A stretch of DNA of 13,049 nt from DATBIO01 sp036556965 (GTDB lineage: Bacteria > Acidobacteriota > Vicinamibacteria > Fen-336), in contig DATBIO010000074.1 of NCBI GenBank assembly GCA_036556965.1, positions 1 through 13,049 of the forward strand, in the 5' to 3' direction. The notes under the pieces were generated by a model. It did no database searches. It had not been told where the DNA came from and was given only the letters and a program-made list of their open reading frames with translations. The translations under genes were made by a program, and so were the position numbers. The first letter of the stretch is position 1, and every line of letters begins with the position of its first letter. Positions 6,905 to 13,049 of this stretch are shown one piece after another.

Positions 6905-9292
6905 ATGCTCCAGGACCTCCGCGACGCGTTCCGCGCCCTGCGGCGGCGCCCCGCCTTCGCCCTGATCGCCATCGCCACCCTCGGGCTCGGCATCGGGGCC
7001 ACCACCTCGGTGTTCAGCGTGGCCCAGGGTGCGCTCCTGCGGCCGCTGCCCCTGCGCGCGCCCGAGCGCCTGGTGCTGGTCTGGGAGACGCACCGCGACC
7101 GGAAGCAGGCGCGCAACGTGGTCAACCCCGCGAACTACCTCGCCTGGCGCGAGCGCAGCCGGAGCTTCGAGGCGCTGGCGGCCTTCACGCCGTTCGTGGC
7201 CAACGTCACCGGGCTGGGAGACCCCGTGCGGTTGGACGTCGGTTACGTGACGCCCAGCTTCTTCGACACCCTGGGCGTCGCGCCCGCCAGCGGCCGCGCC
7301 CTCCAGGAGGCGGACGCGCAAGAGGGCGCCGCCGGCGCCGTGGTCCTCGGCCACGCCCTGTGGCAACGGTACTTCGGCGGCGATCCCGGCGTGCTCGGCC
7401 GCGTGCTCACCGTGAACGGACGGCCGACCACCATCGTGGGCGTGATGCGGCCGGACTTCCGCGTGCCCCCGCGGGCCGAGGCCTGGCTGCCCTACCGTCC
7501 CGACCCCGCGGCGCGGGGACGGTTCCTGGCCGTGGCTGCCCGCCTCCGCGACGGGGTGACCCTCGCCGAGGCGCGCGCGGAGATGGACACCATCGCCGCC
7601 GGCCTCGCGGCCGAGGTGCCGGAGCGGGACGCGGGCTGGGGCGTGGACGTGAAGCCCCTGCACGCCGACCTCGTGCGCGACGTGAAGCCCGCGGTGCTGG
7701 TGCTGGGCGGGGCCGTGCTCCTCGTCCTGCTCATCGCGTGCGGGAACGTGGCCAACCTGCTGCTGGCGTCGGCGCTCGCGCGCGAGCGCGAGATGGCCAT
7801 CCGCCAGTCGCTGGGGGCCAGCCGCCTCCGACTCTTCCGCCAGGTGGCGGCGGAGAGCCTGCTCCTCGGGCTGGCGGGCGCCGCCACCGGCGTCCTGGTC
7901 TCCACCTGGATGACGAAGGCGCTCCTGACCGTGGTGCCTCCCGAGCTCCTGGCCCTGTTCCCCATCGGCCTGGACGGCCGCGTGCTCGCCTTCGCGGCGG
8001 GCATGGGCGTGATCAGCGCGCTCGTCTTCGGCCCCGTGGCCGCCCTCCACGCCGCGCGGCCGGCGCCCGTGGCCTCGCTGCGCGAGGGCTCGCGCGGGTC
8101 GGGCTGGCGCCCGGAGCGGCGGCGGGTGAGCCGCCTCCTGGCGGGAGCCGAGGTCGCGCTCTCCGTGCTGCTGCTGGTCGGGGCCAGCCTCCTGCTGCGC
8201 AGCTTCGCGCGCCTCGCGGAGGTGGATCCCGGCTTCGCGGCGGCGGGCGTGCAGACCTTCGAGGTCAGCCTCCCGCGCGCCTCCTACCCCGAGGAGGCCC
8301 GGCGCGCGCGCTTCTTCCTGGAGGCGGAGGCGCGATTGGCGCGCGTGGCCGGGATCGAGGCGGTGGGCGCCATGAGCTGGCGCCCCTTGGGCCTGGGCTC
8401 CTCGACCAGCTTCACGCTGCCGGACCGCCCGGCCCCCGCGCAGGGCGCGGAGCCGGTGGCCGACGTGCGCATTGTGACCCCGGGCGCGCTCCCCGCGCTC
8501 GGCGTGCGCCTGCTGCGCGGCCGGGGCTTCACGACGGAGGACGACGCCACGCGGCCGACCGTGATCCTCGTGAACGAGGGCATGGCGCGCGCCTACTGGC
8601 CCGGGCAGGACGCGATCGGCAAGCGGGTTCACATGGAGTGGGGCAGCCCGCGCCAGGCGGAGGTGGTGGGCGTGGTCAGCGACGTCCACCTCGTCGCCCT
8701 GGAGACCGCGCCGCGCGCCACCCTCTACTGGGCGCAGGCGCAGCTGCCCAACGACTTCATGACCTTCCTGGCGCGGACGCGCCTGGAGCAGCCGGCGCTC
8801 CTGGCCGCCGCCCGCCGCGAGATCGCGGCCCTCGACCCCAGCCTGCCCCTGGCCCGGCCCGCGCGGCTGGAGGAGGTCGTGAGCGAGACGCTCGACCGGC
8901 GCCGCTTCCTCTCCCTGCTCGCGGCGTCGTTCGGCGTGGCCGCCGCCCTCCTCGCCGCCCTCGGCCTCTACGGCGTGCTCGCCTACTCCGTGCGCCAGCG
9001 CGTGCCGGAGATGGGCGTGCGCCTGGCCCTGGGCGCGCTGCCCACGCAGGTCATGCGCCTGGTCATGCGCGACGCCCTCCTCATCGTGGCCGGGGGGGCC
9101 CTGGCCGGCCTCGCCGCCGCGGCCTTCTCCGCGCGGCTGCTCGAGAGCCTGCTCTTCCAGCTCTCGTCGCGCGACCCGCTCGCCTTCGCGGGCGCAGCCG
9201 CGCTGGTGGTGGCGGTGGGCGCGCTGGCCGCGGCCCTGCCCGCGCGGCGCGCGAGCCGCGTGGACCCCGCGGTGGCCCTCCGCGCCGAATGA
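6905..9292 (+). CDS. ADOP-type duplicated MacB/FtsX ABC permease
   Basis: This is a membrane permease made of two MacB/FtsX units in one chain, the arrangement called ADOP (acidobacterial duplicated orphan permease). Such proteins resemble the MacB/LolC type of ABC transporters, which move lipoproteins, peptides or drugs by mechanotransmission; the substrate is unknown. From the ATG at 6905 (795 residues): TM1 about 18-42 with LGIGATTSVFSV, periplasmic core 1 about 45-255, TM2-TM4 about 262-388 with ACGNVANLLLA and EREMAIRQSLGAS, TM5 about 409-432, periplasmic core 2 about 440-665, then TM6-TM8 about 672-782 with PEMGVRLALGA, ending DPAVALRAE. The two units repeat each other. No ATPase is encoded nearby, as is usual for ADOP genes. 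Neither candidate start has a good Shine-Dalgarno sequence; I chose MLQDLRDAFRALRRRP because homologues typically begin this way, but the ATG at 6875 (10 residues more) is possible. Intact. Confidence 0.95.
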   Translation: MLQDLRDAFRALRRRPAFALIAIATLGLGIGATTSVFSVAQGALLRPLPLRAPERLVLVWETHRDRKQARNVVNPANYLAWRERSRSFEALAAFTPFVANVTGLGDPVRLDVGYVTPSFFDTLGVAPASGRALQEADAQEGAAGAVVLGHALWQRYFGGDPGVLGRVLTVNGRPTTIVGVMRPDFRVPPRAEAWLPYRPDPAARGRFLAVAARLRDGVTLAEARAEMDTIAAGLAAEVPERDAGWGVDVKPLHADLVRDVKPAVLVLGGAVLLVLLIACGNVANLLLASALAREREMAIRQSLGASRLRLFRQVAAESLLLGLAGAATGVLVSTWMTKALLTVVPPELLALFPIGLDGRVLAFAAGMGVISALVFGPVAALHAARPAPVASLREGSRGSGWRPERRRVSRLLAGAEVALSVLLLVGASLLLRSFARLAEVDPGFAAAGVQTFEVSLPRASYPEEARRARFFLEAEARLARVAGIEAVGAMSWRPLGLGSSTSFTLPDRPAPAQGAEPVADVRIVTPGALPALGVRLLRGRGFTTEDDATRPTVILVNEGMARAYWPGQDAIGKRVHMEWGSPRQAEVVGVVSDVHLVALETAPRATLYWAQAQLPNDFMTFLARTRLEQPALLAAARREIAALDPSLPLARPARLEEVVSETLDRRRFLSLLAASFGVAAALLAALGLYGVLAYSVRQRVPEMGVRLALGALPTQVMRLVMRDALLIVAGGALAGLAAAAFSARLLESLLFQLSSRDPLAFAGAAALVVAVGALAAALPARRASRVDPAVALRAE

Positions 9293-9299
9293 GGGCTGT

Positions 9300-10748
<1,449 letters not shown>

Positions 10749-10755
10749 CCTCTCC
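10749..10755 (-). promoter_or_regulatory. Ribosome binding site deciding the sufB start
   Basis: On the minus strand GGAGAGG directly precedes the ATG at 10748. It overlaps the alternative ATG at 10757, which has no Shine-Dalgarno sequence of its own. Spacing from the GGAG core is short (3 bases), so strength is uncertain. Confidence 0.5.
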
Positions 10756-10785
10756 ATTCTGGGCAATCTGTACTAAATCGTCAAG
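10756..10785 (-). promoter_or_regulatory. AT-rich promoter/operator candidate between sufB and the DUF2332 gene
   Basis: Bases 10764-10788 are 17/25 A or T, in sharp contrast with the surroundings. Read toward sufB there is TTGACG (10779-10784), 17 bases, then CAGAAT (10756-10761, 4/6 match to TATAAT). Transcription from this pair would begin almost at the ATG, giving a very short or absent leader. The same stretch holds an imperfect inverted repeat, CTTGAC-GATTTA-GTACAG on the minus strand (10768-10785; 4 of 6 bases symmetric), of a size that would suit a dimeric regulator. Suf operons are often controlled by Rrf2-family (IscR/SufR-like) repressors, but this site does not match the E. coli IscR consensus closely. 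Promoter location is likely; the exact elements and regulator are guesses. Confidence 0.4.
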
Positions 10786-10835
10786 TAAGGCGCGCGGGCG
10801 GGCCGGACCCGGGCCCCGTGTCACACTTCGCGGCC

Positions 10836-11885
10836 ATGCCGGACCCCACGGCGCTGATCGCGGGACAGCTCCGCGAGCAGGCGGCGAGCTGCCGCGCCAT
10901 GGGATCGCCGCTGTATGCCCACCTGCTGGAGAACAGCGCGCGGGACGCCGAAGCGGGAGGTCCGGTGCTCGCGCTCCTCGCGCCCCACGCCGCGCCCGGC
11001 CGCGGCGGCGCCCTGGCCCTGCGCTTCATGGCCGCCGTTCACCGCCAGGTGCTCCGCGGCCGGGCGCCGGCGCTGGCCGCGCACTATCCGAGCGCGGGCG
11101 GAACCGCCGGGCCCGCGGCCGCCTTCGCTCCATTCCGCGACGTGGTCGACGCGCAGCGTGAGGTCCTGGACGAGGCGGTCCGCCTTCCCTGCCAGACCAA
11201 CGAGGTCGGACGCTGCGCGCCCCTCATGGTCGGGTTCCTGCGCGTGTCCGCCACCAGCGGGCTCCCCCTGCGCGCCCTCGAGGTCGGGGCGAGCGCGGGC
11301 CTGAGCCTGCGCTTCGACCGCTTCCACTACGCGGGCGGCGGCGCGGCCTGGGGCGATCCCCGGAGCCTCGTGGACCTCGCCGGGCTGTGGGCGGAGGCTC
11401 CGCCCCACGCCGGGGCGGACGTGCGGGTGGCGGAGCGGGCGGGGTGCGACCCCGCGCCGCTCGATCCCGCGCGCGAGCCGGACCGCCTCGCCCTCATGTC
11501 CTCGGTGTGGGCGGACCAGCGGCCGCGCTTCCAGCGCCTGGCGGGGGCGCTGGAGCTGGCGCGGCGCGACCCGGTTGCGGTCGAGAAGGCCTCGGCCGAC
11601 GACTGGGTCGCGCGACGCCTGGCCACGCCGTCGCCCGGCCGCGCCACCGTGGTCTTCCATTCCGTGGTCGACGAGTACTTCGAAGAGGAGGTGCGCGGGC
11701 GCTTCCGCGCCTCCCTGGCCGAGGCGGGCGCGCGCGCCTCCCTTGGCGCCCCGCTCTACTGGCTGCGCCTGGAGCCGCGCACGTCGGTGCGTGAGCACGG
11801 CGTCACCCTGACCTCCTGGCCGGGGGCGGAGGAGCGGCTGCTGGCCACCAGCGGCGCGCACGGCACCGGCGTGCGGATGGCCTGA
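10836..11885 (+). CDS. DUF2332 family protein
   Basis: A 349-residue protein of the uncharacterised DUF2332 family; biochemical function is not known to me. The family landmarks are all present in order: RAMGSPLYAHLLE (20-32), RGRAPALAAHYPS (75-86), QTNEVGR (120-126), ALEVGASAGLSLRFDRF (147-163), ERAGCDPAPLDP (200-211), SSVWADQ (222-228), VVFHSVVDEYF (272-282), APLYWLRLEP (305-314) and AEERLLATSGAHGTGVRM near the C-terminus. The LEVGASAGL segment resembles the glycine-rich loop of Rossmann-like SAM-binding folds, which is suggestive only. No signal peptide or membrane helix, so presumably cytosolic. The ATG at 10836 matches the usual family start but has no clear Shine-Dalgarno sequence; a GTG at 10818 is also in frame. 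The frame stays open back into sufB, which is not coding in this sense. Divergent from sufB (87-base gap), convergent with the next gene (7-base gap). Confidence 0.92.
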   Translation: MPDPTALIAGQLREQAASCRAMGSPLYAHLLENSARDAEAGGPVLALLAPHAAPGRGGALALRFMAAVHRQVLRGRAPALAAHYPSAGGTAGPAAAFAPFRDVVDAQREVLDEAVRLPCQTNEVGRCAPLMVGFLRVSATSGLPLRALEVGASAGLSLRFDRFHYAGGGAAWGDPRSLVDLAGLWAEAPPHAGADVRVAERAGCDPAPLDPAREPDRLALMSSVWADQRPRFQRLAGALELARRDPVAVEKASADDWVARRLATPSPGRATVVFHSVVDEYFEEEVRGRFRASLAEAGARASLGAPLYWLRLEPRTSVREHGVTLTSWPGAEERLLATSGAHGTGVRMA

Positions 11886-11892
11886 CCAGGGC

Positions 11893-13049
11893 TCAGCGCG
11901 CCGCGTCGGACACCCGGGTGAAGGTCTGATCGCCGTAGGTGAAGGAGGACGGCGAGCGGCCGGGAGGACCTGCGGCGAAGTCCACGATCTCCTCGCCCCC
12001 GGTGAGCCGAACGGCCAGCCGCTCCGCGCCGGCCTCGTCGATCTCCACGGTGCTGCCGGCCACGCCCATGCGCACCTCGAGACCGCCTCCCACCACGCGC
12101 CACTCCATCCTTCCCAGCTGCGGGTTCTCGTAGACGCCGGCGTACCTGTCCAGCGGGCGCGGCAGCGCCCCCTGGCGTGAGCGGCGCTCTTCCCGCTTGC
12201 GCGCGGCGGCCGCCATCGCTTCCGCGCGCCGCGTGTCCAGGGCCTCGACGCGCGCGGCATGCCTCTCCCCCGGCCGCGGCCTGCCGAGCAGGCGGTCGTA
12301 GACGTAGGTGGCGAGGGCCTCGGCCGTGGACGCGGCCAGGCCGCCGCCGTTGGCCTGCACGGCGACGCCGAAGCCACTCTCCGGCATGAAGGACACGAAC
12401 GAGCGCGCGCCGGCGAAGGCGCCGTTCCGGTGCAGCATGCGGTCTCCCTCGTACACGCTGATGTCCCAGCCGATCCCCCAGCCGACGCGCCGGAGCTGGC
12501 CCGTGGTGCGGTCCTGCGCCACCTGCTGACCCTGCGTCAGGAGCACGGCGGCGCGGGGCAGCACGCGACGCCCCTCGACCAGGCCCCCGCCCAGGTGCGC
12601 GGCCAGGTACCGGCCCAGGTCGCGCATGGTGGAGAAGTGTCCGCCGGCGGCGTGCATGTTCGCGTCCGACTTGCCCTGGCGGATGCGCGCGTAGCCGGCC
12701 GGGCCCAGCTCGTGGGGCATGGCCGTCTCGTCCGCGCGCAGCGAGGAGGCGTAGGCGGTGGTGCCGCTCATGCCGACGGGGTCGAGCACCTCGCGGCGCA
12801 CGATCTCCTGCCACGGCCGGCCGTAACGCGCCTCCAGGACGAAGCCCGCGAGGTTGTAGCCGAGGTTGTTGTAGTCGAACACGCCGAGCCGTCCCGTGGG
12901 CGGGTGGTACCGCAGCAGCTCCAGGAGCTGCTCCTTGGAGAAGTCGCCCGTGTACGCGGTGCGGAAGACCACGGGGCCGTCGTCCAGCCCGTGCGTGAGC
13001 GTCACCAGCCGCCGCAGGGTCAGCGATGCCGGCGAAACGTCCGGGTGGA
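11893..13049 (-). CDS. Serine hydrolase, class C beta-lactamase/esterase family, N-terminus beyond the window end
   Basis: This is the C-terminal 385 or so residues of a beta-lactamase-related serine hydrolase (Pfam PF00144 type: AmpC, EstB, D-aminopeptidases). The frame is open through base 13049, and the residues there (VSPASLTLRRLVTLTHGLDDG) match the segment that normally follows the SxxK helix, so the nucleophilic Ser and Lys lie outside the window; the GTG at 13005 is not the true start. Visible: the YxN motif as Tyr-Asn-Asn (codons 12865-12873) in FDYNNLGYNLAG, then VLDPVGMSGT, GGHFSTMRDLGRYL, and the KTG-equivalent region LHRNGAFAG (around 12415-12435). The last 80 or so residues, from LDRYAGVYENP, look like the small beta-barrel domain (DUF3471-like) common at the C-terminus of these enzymes. 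Many are exported, but the signal region is not in view. Substrate unknown. It converges on the DUF2332 gene with a 7-base gap. Confidence 0.92.
   Translation of the reverse strand, partial: HPDVSPASLTLRRLVTLTHGLDDGPVVFRTAYTGDFSKEQLLELLRYHPPTGRLGVFDYNNLGYNLAGFVLEARYGRPWQEIVRREVLDPVGMSGTTAYASSLRADETAMPHELGPAGYARIRQGKSDANMHAAGGHFSTMRDLGRYLAAHLGGGLVEGRRVLPRAAVLLTQGQQVAQDRTTGQLRRVGWGIGWDISVYEGDRMLHRNGAFAGARSFVSFMPESGFGVAVQANGGGLAASTAEALATYVYDRLLGRPRPGERHAARVEALDTRRAEAMAAAARKREERRSRQGALPRPLDRYAGVYENPQLGRMEWRVVGGGLEVRMGVAGSTVEIDEAGAERLAVRLTGGEEIVDFAAGPPGRSPSSFTYGDQTFTRVSDAAR

Noticed and set aside
6845..8689. A 614-codon minus-strand frame opposite the permease.
   Set aside because: Shadow of the permease codons; His/Gly/Arg-rich with no family resemblance.

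Overview
This is a very GC-rich bacterial window holding seven protein genes, two of them cut by the window edges. Third codon positions are almost all G or C. The best taxonomic clue is the gene at 6905-9292, a duplicated MacB/FtsX-type permease of the ADOP class, which is especially abundant in Acidobacteriota. Together with the GC content and the TPR/CHAT-type protease fragment, this suggests an Acidobacteriota-like or similar soil bacterium (Myxococcota and Gemmatimonadota remain possible). I see no tRNA, rRNA, CRISPR array, transposase or integrase.

Layout. At 1-630 (+) lies the C-terminal catalytic part of a CHAT (caspase-like) protease. After a 194-base gap with an 18-bp perfect palindrome comes a 1588-residue multidomain protein at 825-5591 (+), the most interesting gene here. 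It has no signal peptide. It contains a charged helical pair separated by a Ser/Gly-rich, partly hydrophobic loop, a long middle region I cannot assign, an Ala/Gln/Lys-rich linker, and a C-terminal domain with the SxxK, SxN and KGG signature of class A beta-lactamase/PBP-like serine acyl enzymes. Facing it, 4 bases away, is rsgA (5596-6642, -), the circularly permuted 30S-maturation GTPase. Diverging from rsgA is the ADOP permease (6905-9292, +). This ends 7 bases from sufB (9300-10748, -), the Fe-S cluster scaffold, found here without sufC/D/S beside it. Diverging from sufB across a short AT-rich promoter island is a DUF2332 protein (10836-11885, +). It ends 7 bases from a serine hydrolase of the class C beta-lactamase family (11893-13049, -), whose N-terminus with the SxxK serine lies outside the window.

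How the genes relate. From the large gene onward the strands alternate strictly (+,-,+,-,+,-), with convergent gaps of only 4, 7 and 7 bases, so each of these genes is probably its own transcription unit. RsgA and SufB are housekeeping; the permease, DUF2332 protein and class C-like hydrolase are accessory. The one plausible functional pair is the CHAT protease with the 1588-residue protein downstream on the same strand. A protease-substrate or shared-pathway link is possible but is inference from adjacency only. Two unrelated genes in the window encode active-site-serine hydrolases of the beta-lactamase/PBP superfamily, one class A-like and one class C-like.
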